A stretch of DNA of 64,000 nt from Hafnia alvei (GCF_900095695.1 NZ_FMIQ01000084.1:1-64000); one strand, 5' to 3'; shown: positions 47,743 to 57,835, counted from the first letter of the stretch. Notes: a model not told the origin generated them from the letters alone. Numbers and translations: made by a program.

Positions 47743-49395
47743 TCAAAAACTATCCCAATTCTCACCATTATCATCGGCAATTGCTTTCAGTTTTGGCGCT
47801 GCTACCGTTTGTGGCTGTGTACGAATTTTCTCTGGCGCAGGTGCAGATGTGGAAAGTTTGAAGACGGCGACTGTTTGATTCAAACGATCGGCCTGATCTT
47901 CGAGCGCGCTGGCAGCGGAAGCGGATTGTTCAACCAATGCCGCATTCTGCTGGGTGACCTTATCCATTTCATTTACGGCCTGTGCGATCTGGGTGATGCC
48001 GCGGCTTTGTTCTTCGGAGGCGCTGGAGATTTCTTGCATGGTTTCGGTGACTTGGCCAATGGCGGTCACTATTTCCGTCATGGCACCACTGACATTTTCA
48101 ACCAAATCATTGCCCTGATCGACGCGCAAGACGGATGCATCAATTAGGGTCTTAATCTCTTTAGCTGCCTGAGCGCTTCGCTGCGCTAAACTACGCACCT
48201 CACCTGCCACCACGGCGAAGCCACGGCCTTGTTCGCCAGCACGAGCTGCCTCAACGGCAGCATTCAGCGCTAGGATATTGGTTTGGAAAGCGATCCCATC
48301 AATGACGCTGGTGATATCACCAATTTTGCGAGAGCTATCGGCAATATCACTCATGGTGACCACCATTTTACGCGTGATCTCACCGCCGTTAACGGCGCTG
48401 TTTGAGGCACGTTTTACCAATGATGTTGCTGCATTTGCACTGTCTGCGTTGTTTTTTACCGTAGCAGAAAGCTGTTCCATGCTGGCTGCGGTTTCTTCAA
48501 GCGAGCTCGCCTGTTCTTCGGTGCGACTGGAGAGATCGCTGTTACCTGCCGCAATTTCCTGCACGCCGGTGTAAATATTCTGAGTGCCTGCACGCACCGC
48601 GCTGACCGTATTCGCCAGCTCATCGCGCATGTGCTTCAATCCCTGCATCAGTTTGCCAATTTCGTTGTTGCCATTGGCATCAATTTCAATCGATAAATCG
48701 CCGTGCGCAATGGCGGCTTGATAGTTGATGACCTGATTGATTTTATTCAGCACATATTTTCTTATCCACACCAAAACCGCACCGGTTAGGACAATAAATA
48801 CAAACATAAAGGAGAGCGAAAGCGGCAGCATTTGGCGGTAGCTGGCCTGAGCCGCGTTGGCCGCCGGGGTAATAATAGAATTGGCTACATAGGCTGACGT
48901 GTCATCCAGCGCAGACATAAAATGCGTGGATGAGCTGTTGTGCATAATAGACTGGAATTTAACCAGATCGTTATTTTCTAAGCTGATAATCAATTGCAGC
49001 AGATCGCCGCGCGCTCTTTCATAGAGGGATTTTACATTTTTAGTGCGCTCAATTTCATTTTGATTTGCTTGAGAGAGTTGATAAAACTTCTCCATCTGCT
49101 GATCGACTTCGGTCAGGTTTTGGCGTAATTCACCGAGTGATTGTCGCGCTTTGGCATCTTCCGGCTGTGTGGCGAGCATCAGCGCGTCTTTGAGCACCTC
49201 TTCACGGATCTCGGTAACTGAAGCATAGGCATTATCCATTGCCATGATTTGGTTAAAGCCGGAGGAGATTTGCGTGAGCCGGTCATTGGTGCCCGAGGCA
49301 TCGAGAATGCTCCAAGAGCCGGAGAAAATTTGAATAATGCAGAATAGGGCTAAGACGCCCATTAATCCCTGAGAGATGTTTAATCGTTCGAACAT
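47743..49395 (-). CDS. Methyl-accepting chemotaxis protein
   Basis: A 550-residue receptor of Tar/Tsr layout. Membrane helix 1 is near residues 10-30, a four-helix periplasmic sensor spans about 31-190, membrane helix 2 about 191-213, HAMP follows, and then the signalling hairpin with the tip [20 protein letters not shown] and [19 protein letters not shown]. The C-terminal NWDSF resembles the NWETF pentapeptide that tethers CheR/CheB. The ligand cannot be told. ATG 49395 is preferred to GTG 49404. A FliA promoter lies upstream. Confidence 0.93.
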   Translation of the reverse strand: MFERLNISQGLMGVLALFCIIQIFSGSWSILDASGTNDRLTQISSGFNQIMAMDNAYASVTEIREEVLKDALMLATQPEDAKARQSLGELRQNLTEVDQQMEKFYQLSQANQNEIERTKNVKSLYERARGDLLQLIISLENNDLVKFQSIMHNSSSTHFMSALDDTSAYVANSIITPAANAAQASYRQMLPLSLSFMFVFIVLTGAVLVWIRKYVLNKINQVINYQAAIAHGDLSIEIDANGNNEIGKLMQGLKHMRDELANTVSAVRAGTQNIYTGVQEIAAGNSDLSSRTEEQASSLEETAASMEQLSATVKNNADSANAATSLVKRASNSAVNGGEITRKMVVTMSDIADSSRKIGDITSVIDGIAFQTNILALNAAVEAARAGEQGRGFAVVAGEVRSLAQRSAQAAKEIKTLIDASVLRVDQGNDLVENVSGAMTEIVTAIGQVTETMQEISSASEEQSRGITQIAQAVNEMDKVTQQNAALVEQSASAASALEDQADRLNQTVAVFKLSTSAPAPEKIRTQPQTVAAPKLKAIADDNGENWDSF

Positions 49396-49470
49396 AGATA
49401 GCACAACCTAAAATTTAATCAGATGCAATAGAACAAATAACGTTGTCATTGCCGTGGGAAGTGCTCTTTG

Positions 49471-49497
49471 TTTTCGGCTGAAATGCTAAAAACTTTA
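49471..49497 (-). promoter_or_regulatory. FliA (sigma-28) promoter of the chemotaxis receptor
   Basis: On the minus strand TAAAGTTT (49497-49490), an 11-nt spacer, then GCCGAAAA (49478-49471). The consensus is TAAAGTTT-N11-GCCGATAA; 15 of 16 positions match. This places the gene in the late flagellar class. Confidence 0.88.
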
Positions 49498-49687
49498 GCT
49501 AATAAATAAACCTGATACTTAAAATAGATGATATAAAGCTTTTGTTAACCTAATTGAATCAATTAAAACATAATAATAACATTATGGCGTTTTTATATTT
49601 TCATCTTTGATGTGTGAATTTAGTAGAAAATGATAAATGAGTTTGTTAATTATTTTATTAGTAGGAATAACTTTATAAAATCAAATT

Positions 49688-49708
49688 AGCCCACATAAAA
49701 TGTAGGCT
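49688..49708 (-). terminator. Weak hairpin after the SDR gene
   Basis: AGCC and ACAT pair with ATGT and GGCT, with one mismatch between, about 35 nt after the SDR stop on the minus strand, followed by a T-rich stretch. The remaining 49498-49687 is AT-rich with nothing I can name. Confidence 0.5.
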
Positions 49709-49742
49709 TTGAAAACAAGAAAAAGCTGAAGTAGTCTTAATT

Positions 49743-50501
49743 CTAAAGGAACATTCCCCCCGAAGCCTCAATGCGCTGGCCATTAATCCAGCCCGCCTCA
49801 TCAGACAACAGCATGGTTACCGCTTTGCCAATATCTTCAGGTAAGCCAACTCGCCCCAAGGCAGTTTGTGAGGCGATAAAGTCGTTAACCTGCTGGTTAT
49901 CACGCACCACGCCACCGCCAAAATCTGTCTCGATAGCGCCCGGAGCGAGAATATTTACGCTAATGCCACGCGCCCCAAGCTCTTTTGCTTGATAGCGAGT
50001 AAGCACTTCCATTGCACCTTTCATCGCCGCATAGGCTGCAAAACCAGGCAGGACAAATCGGCTTAACCCAGTGGAAATATTAATAATTCGCCCCCCGTCT
50101 ACCATGATTGGCAGCAGAGTCTGAGTGAGAAAGAATGGTCCTTTAAGCTGTATATTCATGAGTTGATCGAACTGTTCTTCGCTGGTTTCAGCGAAGGGCG
50201 CATTGATGCCAATACCTGCATTATTAACCAAGAAATCGAAATCGTTGCGCCCCCATTTTTGTCTTAATACCTGTTCCAACGCGGTGCGAAAGTGGGCAAA
50301 GGAACTGGCTTGGCTGACATCTAAAGGCAATGCGGCTGCTTTTGCACCAGCCTGTTCAATCTGCTTCACTACGTCATTAGCTTCATTTTGTTGGCTGCGG
50401 TAGGTTACGATCACATCGACCCCTTGCGCTGCAAGATGCAGCGCCATGCTTTTACCTAAGCCACGGCTTGCGCCGGTAATCAGTGCAATTTTACTACCCA
50501 T
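49743..50501 (-). CDS. Short-chain dehydrogenase/reductase (SDR)
   Basis: A 252-residue classical SDR with the NADP-preferring TGASRGLG loop, LDVSQASS, LVNNAGIGIN, the catalytic Ser of INISTGLSRFV, YAAMK with the active Tyr and Lys, and the C-terminal GWINGQRIEASGGMFL. The start at 50501 has AGAGG upstream; the frame's 51 extra codons lie in the shared promoter. It is divergent from the LysR gene at 50641, its likely regulator. Substrate unknown. Confidence 0.88.
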   Translation of the reverse strand: MGSKIALITGASRGLGKSMALHLAAQGVDVIVTYRSQQNEANDVVKQIEQAGAKAAALPLDVSQASSFAHFRTALEQVLRQKWGRNDFDFLVNNAGIGINAPFAETSEEQFDQLMNIQLKGPFFLTQTLLPIMVDGGRIINISTGLSRFVLPGFAAYAAMKGAMEVLTRYQAKELGARGISVNILAPGAIETDFGGGVVRDNQQVNDFIASQTALGRVGLPEDIGKAVTMLLSDEAGWINGQRIEASGGMFL

Positions 50502-50640
50502 GTTGGTAACCTCTAGTGTTGATAAGCACGCGTGTTGGGCACCGCCGATGCAGGCCATATCAGTAAGCATATTGTTTGTTTTAAATGAAATAAACGTGCT
50601 AAATATGACAACACTGTTCATAAAACAAGAATAATCAAAA

Positions 50641-51546
50641 ATGGATAAAATCACGGCGATGCAGGTGTTTATCAGCGTAGCCGAACTTTCTAGCTTTAGT
50701 CGTACAGCCGATCGGATGGGATTGCCGAAGGGATCGGTGTCAGGGGCGATCCAGCAGCTTGAAAATCATTTTGGCACCCAGCTTCTACATCGTACAACGC
50801 GTAAGGTGACGCTGACGCAAGATGGGCTGCGGTGCTATGTAAGATGCCAAGACTTGCTGGCAGAAATCGAAGAGCTTGAGGGTATGTTTCGCACCTCGAA
50901 CGCGCCGCTCTCTGGTCGTCTACGCGTTGATATGCCCAGTGGATTAGCCAAAATTGTGGTACAGCAGGGGCTAGCGGTTTTTTTATCTACTCATCCCAGT
51001 CTTGAATTAGAGTTGAGCAGCAGCGACAGACGGGTGGATTTAATTCAAGAAGGTTTTGACTGCGTGGTGAGAGTGGGGACATTGCAAGACTCCGGCCTAA
51101 TTGCGCGCCCTTTAGGTCAGCTACAGATGGTGAATTGTGCCAGCCCAAGCTACTTAGAAAAGTATGGCTGTCCGCAAACGCCAGCGGATTTGCAGCGCCA
51201 TCACATGATCCATTACCAAAGCGCTCAAGGTGCTCCCCGCGATAAGTTTACCTACGCTATGCCGCAGGGTGATATTCAGACGGTTGATATGCAAGGTGCG
51301 CTAACGGTGAATAGCACTGAATCTTATTCGGCGGCCTGCATTGCGGGCTTAGGTATTATTCAGGTGCCGGTTATTGGTGTGCGAGAGGCTTTGCAAACGG
51401 GGGTATTAGTTTCAATCCTTGAACACCTACCGGCCCCCGCTATGCCCGTTTCTTTGCTTTACCCACATCGCCGTAACTTAGCTATGCGGGTACAGGTTTT
51501 TATGGATTGGATGTCGGATGTGATCCGTAAACAGTATGTCGAATAA
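50641..51546 (+). CDS. LysR-type regulator divergent from the SDR gene
   Basis: A 301-residue LysR-type protein. The N-terminal winged helix (MDKITAMQVFISVAELSSFS to LLHRTTRKVTLTQDG) is of the PecT/CrgA kind often found beside the oxidoreductase it controls. The effector domain runs from about residue 90. It is divergent from the SDR gene with 139 nt between, and meets the next LysR gene tail to tail with 9 nt between them. Confidence 0.88.
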   Translation: MDKITAMQVFISVAELSSFSRTADRMGLPKGSVSGAIQQLENHFGTQLLHRTTRKVTLTQDGLRCYVRCQDLLAEIEELEGMFRTSNAPLSGRLRVDMPSGLAKIVVQQGLAVFLSTHPSLELELSSSDRRVDLIQEGFDCVVRVGTLQDSGLIARPLGQLQMVNCASPSYLEKYGCPQTPADLQRHHMIHYQSAQGAPRDKFTYAMPQGDIQTVDMQGALTVNSTESYSAACIAGLGIIQVPVIGVREALQTGVLVSILEHLPAPAMPVSLLYPHRRNLAMRVQVFMDWMSDVIRKQYVE

Positions 51547-51555
51547 TATTAAAGG

Positions 51556-52470
51556 CTAAGATTTTTCATATTGATACATAAATTTAATCAGCTCGCTTTC
51601 GAGTATTTTTTCACGCCACCAACGAGAGGCTACGCCTTCTGAAGCGTTGTTCCATCCTAAATAAGCCAGATCTTTCTGCCTGCTTGAAGTGGTTTGTTTA
51701 GCGACTAACGTTCCCGTTTTCAAGTAAGGTTCGACAATATGCCGTGGCATAAATCCGCATCCTAAACCTGAAACGAGCGCTAGCAATTTATTATGGAAAT
51801 CATAAACCACCATACGTTCCTGCTCTTGCAAATAGTTAGTGGCTTGCCCGGTGCTGAATCGAGCGGTATCACCGATAACGATTGCGCGGTGGGTGCAGAT
51901 TAGGCGTGGATCGAGCGGCTCATCCGCGGTGGCCAAGGGATGAGAAGGCGATACAACAAACACGTTCTCTAACATGCCTAACATTTGATATGAGAATTCC
52001 GTGGAGGTCGGGGGTTCGTTGATGGCGCCCAAAATAATATCAGCGTCGTTTTGAGTCAGCTGTTCCCATGAGCCGGAAAGAGTATGGTGGGTAAATCTAA
52101 GCTGGGTCAGGCAATTGAGCTGATAAAATTCCTCAATCATTGGCAGTAGTAGATGAAAAGGAAATGAGCCATCAAGCGCAATAGTGAGCTCTTTTTCCCA
52201 GCCAGATTCGATCTGGACGGCCTGCTTTTCTAACTCACGAGCGGCACTCAGTAAAATCCTGCCTTTTTCTAATACTATTTTGCCCGTATCGGTGAACTTT
52301 GCTCTATGGCCCGATCGATCTAATAGTTTGATACTTAGGTCATTCTCAAATTTCTGCACCATATAACTCAGTGCTGCGGGTGTTTTAAAAAGCGACTCGG
52401 CTGCTGCAGCAAAACTTCCATGTTTTTCCAGTGCATCAAGAATCAGTAGAACATCCAAATTTACGCGCAT
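51556..52470 (-). CDS. LysR-type regulator (YhaJ/DhlR-like) of the hydrolase operon
   Basis: A 304-residue LysR protein. The helix-turn-helix is HGSFAAAAESLFKTPAALSYMVQKFE, followed by LLDRSGHRAKFTDTG, close to E. coli YhaJ in style. The effector domain follows from about residue 92. It is divergent from the YcaC-like operon with about 410 nt between, in which a near-perfect palindrome lies at 52607-52628. It probably controls that operon. Confidence 0.87.
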   Translation of the reverse strand: MRVNLDVLLILDALEKHGSFAAAAESLFKTPAALSYMVQKFENDLSIKLLDRSGHRAKFTDTGKIVLEKGRILLSAARELEKQAVQIESGWEKELTIALDGSFPFHLLLPMIEEFYQLNCLTQLRFTHHTLSGSWEQLTQNDADIILGAINEPPTSTEFSYQMLGMLENVFVVSPSHPLATADEPLDPRLICTHRAIVIGDTARFSTGQATNYLQEQERMVVYDFHNKLLALVSGLGCGFMPRHIVEPYLKTGTLVAKQTTSSRQKDLAYLGWNNASEGVASRWWREKILESELIKFMYQYEKS

Positions 52471-52606
52471 CGTAACCTTCTAATTTTAAGAAATAAAATT
52501 TACTCATAGTGTACGGTGTTGGTCGTTTTCTTTGTTTAGGAATATCTTTGCTTAAAGATAATATTAGGAAAATTCTTTAATCTGTCATGAATATATAAAA
52601 TCATTA

Positions 52607-52628
52607 ATATTGCGAACGTTACCAATAT
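52607..52628. promoter_or_regulatory. Palindrome between the LysR gene and the hydrolase operon
   Basis: ATATTG at 52607-52612 mirrors CAATAT at 52623-52628, with a self-complementary AACGTT in the middle (52615-52620). Size and T-N11-A-like symmetry fit a LysR-type operator. The rest of 52471-52879 is AT-rich and shows nothing else I can name. Confidence 0.5.
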
Positions 52629-52879
52629 ATTACTGACAGGTATAGGCGATTATTCTGTTTCCTCATCAAATTAAGATATATCGAAACTTGGCGTGAAGCA
52701 ATAATCTCTACAATACTGTTAGCGCGGTAATAATAAATAAGAATTTACGCAACATAAAATAACTTAATAAGTCGTTAAAAATTTCCAGCTATCAACTAAT
52801 TCAATGAATACCTAGCATGTTGCCCGTTCATCACAGGTACGAAAGTATTATTCAACTAAGTAAAAATTAAGGATATTAC

Positions 52880-53521
52880 ATGTCAATTCGTGAATTGCTC
52901 GATCCAAAGAACTCAACACTGATTTTTATCGACCATCAGCCGCAGATGTCTTTTGGGGTGGCGAATATTGACCGTCAAACCTTGAAGAATAACACCGTTG
53001 CATTAGCAAAAGCCGGTAAGATTTTTAATGTTCCGACTATTTACACCTCTGTTGAAACTAAAAGCTTCAGTGGTTATATCTGGCCAGAACTGTTGGCCGT
53101 TCATCCTGAGATTGCTCCTATCGAACGTACTTCCATGAATTCATGGGAAGACAAAGCTTTTGTTGCCGCAGTGAAAGCGACCGGTCGCAAAAAATTAGTT
53201 ATCTCTGCGCTGTGGACCGAAGTGTGTTTGACTTTCCCTGCGCTGATGGCGTTGGAAGAAGGTTTTGAAGTTTACGTGGTGACTGATACCTCAGGCGGTA
53301 CTTCCGTTGACGCGCATGAACGTTCTATTGACCGCATGGTTCAAGCCGGCGCGGTTCCTGTGACTTGGCAGCAAGTCCTGTTGGAGTACCAGCGTGACTG
53401 GGCGCGTAAAGAAACCTATGACGCAGTCATGGATTTAGTGCGTGAACATAGCGGCGCTTACGGTATGGGCGTTGATTACGCTTACACCTTGGTGCACGGT
53501 GCACCGCAGCGTAAAGCTTAA
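52880..53521 (+). CDS. YcaC-like cysteine hydrolase (isochorismatase family)
   Basis: A 213-residue isochorismatase-fold hydrolase related to E. coli YcaC, whose substrate is also unknown. The conserved Asp is D18 (LIFIDHQPQMSF) and the nucleophile C116 (VISALWTEVCLTFPAL); a cis-peptide-type turn lies before TEVC. ALEEGFEVYVVTDTSGG matches YcaC. AAGGA precedes the ATG. First gene of a three-gene operon with the monooxygenase-fold protein and the amidohydrolase, under the divergent LysR. Joint action on an amide or a carbamoyl compound is possible but inferred. Confidence 0.87.
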   Translation: MSIRELLDPKNSTLIFIDHQPQMSFGVANIDRQTLKNNTVALAKAGKIFNVPTIYTSVETKSFSGYIWPELLAVHPEIAPIERTSMNSWEDKAFVAAVKATGRKKLVISALWTEVCLTFPALMALEEGFEVYVVTDTSGGTSVDAHERSIDRMVQAGAVPVTWQQVLLEYQRDWARKETYDAVMDLVREHSGAYGMGVDYAYTLVHGAPQRKA

Positions 53522-53592
53522 ACTTTAGATTGCTCTGGGGCGGGGTTTTCCCGCCTCAATCACTTCCGTTTTTCCAATCAGGATGCCCCAGC

Positions 53593-54135
53593 ATGGCAGC
53601 AACCAATACAGTAACCTTGGTTATTACACATAATCTGCAACCTAATCAGGCAATAGCTTATGAGGCATGGCTCGCCCGCATCATGCCTGCTGCCCAGCAA
53701 TTTCCGGGGCATCTTGGTGTACATGTGATTCGGCCAACGGCGGGAAGCGAAGCCTATAACATCGTGATCCGCTTCGATACGCTGGATAATCTTTACGCGT
53801 GGACCAACTCCGAACTGCGTAAAAAGTTGGTGGCAGAAATCCAGCCGATCCTCGCGCAAGAAGAACACTATGAAGTTCGTACCGAGCCAGAATTTTGGTT
53901 CACGCCAAGCACTCCTACGGTTAAACGCCCGCAAAAATGGAAACAGTTTCTTATTACGCTACTGGTGATCTTTCCTAGTACTAATTTGGTGCCGTGGATA
54001 ACCGGAATGTTATTGCCCGGGCTTAAAGGTACGTTACTGCTGCATTTTATCAATGACGCCTGCGTCGTTGGGCTGGTGGTGTTTATGTGGATGCCGTTGG
54101 TTACACGCATATTTGCTGGCTGGCTGAAGAAATAG
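53593..54135 (+). CDS. Antibiotic-biosynthesis-monooxygenase-fold membrane protein
   Basis: A 180-residue fusion of a ferredoxin-like ABM domain (about 8-100: TLVITHNLQPNQAIAYEAWL, FPGHLGVHVIRP, YNIVIRFDTLDNLYAWTNS) and two C-terminal membrane helices (FLITLLVIFPSTNLVPWI and FINDACVVGLVVFMWMPLV). Such proteins can be cofactor-free oxygenases, but many have no known activity. The start at 53593 has AGGA nine bases upstream. Second gene of the operon, 71 nt after the hydrolase and 27 nt before the amidohydrolase. Confidence 0.82.
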   Translation: MAATNTVTLVITHNLQPNQAIAYEAWLARIMPAAQQFPGHLGVHVIRPTAGSEAYNIVIRFDTLDNLYAWTNSELRKKLVAEIQPILAQEEHYEVRTEPEFWFTPSTPTVKRPQKWKQFLITLLVIFPSTNLVPWITGMLLPGLKGTLLLHFINDACVVGLVVFMWMPLVTRIFAGWLKK

Positions 54136-54162
54136 TCAACCTAGGTGATAGGAGTACGACTT

Positions 54163-56031
54163 ATGTCTCAAAATGCTTCACTGATACTCACTAACGGTCA
54201 GTTTCATACCCTCGATCGAGAAAATCCGCTGGCTGACGCGGTGGCGATCAAAGAGGGTAAAATTCTGGCCGTTGGCACAACCGCCTATGTAATGGGCTTT
54301 GCCGGTGAAGGTACACAGCTGGTTGATTTAAAAGGCCATACGGTGATCCCCGGCCTGAATGATTCCCACCTGCACCTGATTCGTGGCGGCCTTAACTACA
54401 ATCTGGAACTGCGTTGGGAAGGCGTGCCGTCTTTAGCCGATGCATTGCGTATGCTGAAAGATCAGGCGGATAGAACGCCATCGCCACAGTGGGTTCGCGT
54501 CGTTGGTGGTTGGACTGAGTTTCAGTTCGCCGAACGCCGGATGCCAACGATTGAAGAATTGAACGAAGCTGCGCCGGATACGCCTGTATTTGTGCTGCAT
54601 CTTTACGATCGCGCATTGTTAAATCGTGCAGCATTGAAAGCGGTAGGTTACACCAAAGACACGCCAAATCCGGCCGGTGGTGAAATCGTTCGCGATGCTA
54701 AAGGCAACCCTACGGGGATGCTGCTCGCCAAACCCAATGCCATGATCCTGTATGCAACGCTGGCTAAGGGGCCAAAGCTTCCGCTAGAAATGCAGGTGAA
54801 CTCGACCCGTCAGTTTATGCGTGAGCTAAACCGTCTGGGTGTAACCAGCGCCATTGATGCAGGCGGTGGTTTCCAAAACTATCCTGAAGATTACGAAATT
54901 ATTCAGCAGCTGCACGATGAAAAGCAGATGACGGTGCGTATCGCCTATAACCTTTTCACGCAGCGCCCTAAGCAAGAGCTGGAAGATTTCCAGAAATGGA
55001 CCGACATGCTAACGCCGGGGCAGGGCACCGATTTCTATCGTGCCAACGGTGCCGGTGAAATGTTGGTGTTTTCTGCCGCTGACTTCGAAGATTTTCTCCA
55101 GCCGCGCCCTGATTTACCTGAAGGTATGGAAGACGAATTGGAGCGAGTGGTGCGCCATTTGGTGGAAAACCGCTGGCCGTTCCGCCTACACGCCACCTAT
55201 AACGAATCGATTTCGCGCATGCTTAACGTATTCGAGAAAGTGAATCGTGAAATTCCCTTCAATGGTTTGCATTGGATCTTCGACCACGCTGAAACCATCA
55301 CCGAGCAAAATATTGAGCGTGTTAAAGCGTTGGGCGGTGGGATTGCGGTTCAACATCGTATGGCGTTCCAAGGCGAATACTATGTTGAGCGTTATGGCAA
55401 AGACGCGGTGAAACAGACTCCACCGATCCAAAAAATGTTGGAGATGGGGGTGCCGGTAGGTATGGGAACCGACGCCACGCGCGTTGCCAGCTATAACCCA
55501 TGGACTGCGCTGTATTGGTTAGTTTCTGGCCGCACGGTTGGCGGTATGGCGATGTACGACGATAACAATCGTCTACCACGCGACGTGGCTTTGGATCTAT
55601 GGACTGCGGGTAGCGCATGGTTCTCTAACGAACAGGGCAAAAAAGGCCATATCAAAGCAGGACAGTTGGCGGATATGGTTGTGCTGTCACAAGATTTCTT
55701 CAGCGTACCGGAAGAGGCTATTAAAGGTATCGAATCTGTGATGACGATTGTGGATGGCAAAGTGGTGTATGCCGCGGGTGCGTTTACACCGTTGGCACCG
55801 CCATCCATTCCAGTAGTACCGGACTGGTCACCGGTGGTTAAGGTTCCGGGTCATTACCGTTCTGCTCCACCTGTTGAGAATAAAGCCGGCGTTTTGGCTC
55901 AAATGCATCAGTGCTGCGGTTCTTGCGGTGTGCATGGGCATTCACATGATAAAGCACGTAAATCTGCAATTCCTGTGTCGGATGAGCAGGCATTTTGGGG
56001 CGTTTTAGGTTGCTCTTGTTTCTCATTCTGA
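54163..56031 (+). CDS. YtcJ/NfdA-type amidohydrolase with Cys/His-rich tail
   Basis: A 622-residue amidohydrolase-3 enzyme. NGQFHTLDRENPLADAVAIKEGKILAVG is the N-terminal barrel flap, HTVIPGLNDSHLHL gives the HxH metal ligands, and further His/Asp ligands are in FRLHATYNES, FDHAETIT and MGTDATRV. The last 60 residues are unusual: CCGSCGVHGHSHD and GCSCFSF form a Cys/His-rich tail that could hold a metal. AGGAG precedes ATG 54163. Related enzymes act on formamides or exo-cyclic amides; the substrate is unknown. Last gene of the operon. Confidence 0.87.
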   Translation: MSQNASLILTNGQFHTLDRENPLADAVAIKEGKILAVGTTAYVMGFAGEGTQLVDLKGHTVIPGLNDSHLHLIRGGLNYNLELRWEGVPSLADALRMLKDQADRTPSPQWVRVVGGWTEFQFAERRMPTIEELNEAAPDTPVFVLHLYDRALLNRAALKAVGYTKDTPNPAGGEIVRDAKGNPTGMLLAKPNAMILYATLAKGPKLPLEMQVNSTRQFMRELNRLGVTSAIDAGGGFQNYPEDYEIIQQLHDEKQMTVRIAYNLFTQRPKQELEDFQKWTDMLTPGQGTDFYRANGAGEMLVFSAADFEDFLQPRPDLPEGMEDELERVVRHLVENRWPFRLHATYNESISRMLNVFEKVNREIPFNGLHWIFDHAETITEQNIERVKALGGGIAVQHRMAFQGEYYVERYGKDAVKQTPPIQKMLEMGVPVGMGTDATRVASYNPWTALYWLVSGRTVGGMAMYDDNNRLPRDVALDLWTAGSAWFSNEQGKKGHIKAGQLADMVVLSQDFFSVPEEAIKGIESVMTIVDGKVVYAAGAFTPLAPPSIPVVPDWSPVVKVPGHYRSAPPVENKAGVLAQMHQCCGSCGVHGHSHDKARKSAIPVSDEQAFWGVLGCSCFSF

Positions 56032-56084
56032 TTTCAGTGAGTTGGCCTATGGCCGTTTGAAAACGATGAGTTGTTTGTTTATGG

Positions 56085-56110
56085 GCGCTGGATTATTCCA
56101 GCGCTTTTTT
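56085..56110 (+). terminator. Terminator of the amidohydrolase operon
   Basis: GCGCTGGA (56085-56092) pairs with TCCAGCGC (56097-56104), followed by six T residues. Confidence 0.88.
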
Positions 56111-56210
56111 ATTGCCTGTCAAAACAGAATTCCCTTTACTCATAGGGGCGATAAAAACGCCAACTTATGGCATAATGTGCCCAAAATCACATTTCTTAAG
56201 AGTACTAGTC

Positions 56211-57803
56211 TTGTTAATCAGCAATAACATCACGATGCAGTTCGGCAGTAAGCCGTTGTTTGAAAACATTTCTGTCAAATTTGGCGGCGGAAATCGCTAT
56301 GGTCTTATCGGGGCAAACGGCTGTGGTAAATCCACGCTGATGAAAATCCTCGGCGGCGATTTAGTGCCAAGCGGCGGTAACGTGTTCCTCGATCCGAACG
56401 AACGTTTGGGTAAACTGCGTCAGGATCAGTTCGCATTCGAAAACTACACCGTTATCGATACCGTTATCATGGGCCACACCGAACTGTGGGACGTGAAGGC
56501 CGAACGCGATCGCATCTATTCGCTGCCAGAAATGACGGAAGAAGAAGGCTATAAAGTGGCCGATCTGGAAGTCGTCTATGGCGAGATGGATGGATACAGC
56601 GCCGAGTCGCGTGCGGGCGAGTTATTGCTGGGCGTGGGTATCCCCGTTGAGCAACACTATGGCTTGATGAGTGAAATCGCGCCAGGTTGGAAACTGCGTG
56701 TTTTGCTGGCGCAGGCGCTGTTTTCAAACCCAGACATTCTGCTGCTCGACGAACCAACCAACAACTTGGACATCGATACTATTCGTTGGCTGGAAACCGT
56801 GCTGAACGAACGTAACAGCACCATGATTATCATCTCCCATGACCGTCACTTCCTGAATATGGTGTGCACGCACATGGCTGACTTGGATTACGGCGAGCTG
56901 CGCGTTTATCCGGGCAACTACGATGAATACATGACGGCGGCAACGCAGGCACGCGAGCGTTTGATGTCTGATAACGCGAAAAAGAAAGCACAGATTTCTG
57001 AGCTGCAGTCGTTTGTTAGCCGCTTTAGTGCGAACGCCTCAAAATCTAAGCAGGCAACTTCACGTGCTCGCCAGATTGATAAAATTAAGCTGGATGAAGT
57101 TAAAGCGTCTAGCCGTCAGAACCCGTTCATTCGCTTCGAACAGGATAAAAAACTGTTCCGTAACGCGTTGGAAATTGATGGTTTAAGCAAAGGCTTTGAT
57201 AATGGCCCGCTGTTCAAAAATCTGCGCATGTTGCTGGAAGTGGGCGACAAGCTGGCCGTTCTGGGGACTAACGGCGTGGGTAAAACCACGCTGCTGAAAA
57301 CCTTAGTGGGCGAGCTTGAACCAGATACCGGCTTTGCGAAATGGTCTGAAAACGCCAACATCGGTTACTACGCGCAGGATCATGAAAGCGAATTTGCTGA
57401 AGATTTAACCCTGTTTGATTGGATGAGCCAGTGGAAACAGCCAAGCGACGACGAGCAGGTTGTTCGCGGTTATCTTGGACGTTTACTGTTCAGCCAAGAC
57501 GATATTAAAAAGTCAGTTAAAGTGCTGTCCGGTGGTGAAAAAGGCCGTATGTTGTTTGGTAAGCTGATGATGCAGCGTCCAAATATCTTGGTTATGGATG
57601 AACCAACGAACCACATGGATATGGAATCTATCGAAGCGCTAAACATGGCTCTGGAAATGTATGAAGGCACATTGGTCTTCGTTTCCCATGACCGCGAATT
57701 TGTTAGCTCTCTGGCGACGCGTATTTTAGAAATTACGCCAACCAAGACAATTGATTTCTCTGGTAACTATGAAGATTATCTGCGCAGCCAAGGCGCTGAA
57801 TAA
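56211..57803 (+). CDS. ybiT: ABC-F family translation factor YbiT
   Basis: YbiT is a soluble ABC-F ATPase; the family binds the ribosomal E site and eases stalled or paused translation. Two ABC domains are present: Walker [10 protein letters not shown] and Walker [13 protein letters not shown] in the first, GTNGVGKTT and [12 protein letters not shown] in the second, with a charged linker ([26 protein letters not shown] split over the hinge). I choose TTG at 56211 (530 residues), which gives exactly the E. coli length; upstream codons of the frame lie in the promoter. Confidence 0.94.
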   Translation: MLISNNITMQFGSKPLFENISVKFGGGNRYGLIGANGCGKSTLMKILGGDLVPSGGNVFLDPNERLGKLRQDQFAFENYTVIDTVIMGHTELWDVKAERDRIYSLPEMTEEEGYKVADLEVVYGEMDGYSAESRAGELLLGVGIPVEQHYGLMSEIAPGWKLRVLLAQALFSNPDILLLDEPTNNLDIDTIRWLETVLNERNSTMIIISHDRHFLNMVCTHMADLDYGELRVYPGNYDEYMTAATQARERLMSDNAKKKAQISELQSFVSRFSANASKSKQATSRARQIDKIKLDEVKASSRQNPFIRFEQDKKLFRNALEIDGLSKGFDNGPLFKNLRMLLEVGDKLAVLGTNGVGKTTLLKTLVGELEPDTGFAKWSENANIGYYAQDHESEFAEDLTLFDWMSQWKQPSDDEQVVRGYLGRLLFSQDDIKKSVKVLSGGEKGRMLFGKLMMQRPNILVMDEPTNHMDMESIEALNMALEMYEGTLVFVSHDREFVSSLATRILEITPTKTIDFSGNYEDYLRSQGAE

Positions 57804-57835
57804 TTAATCATAAATTACGTTCGCTGAATTAATTA

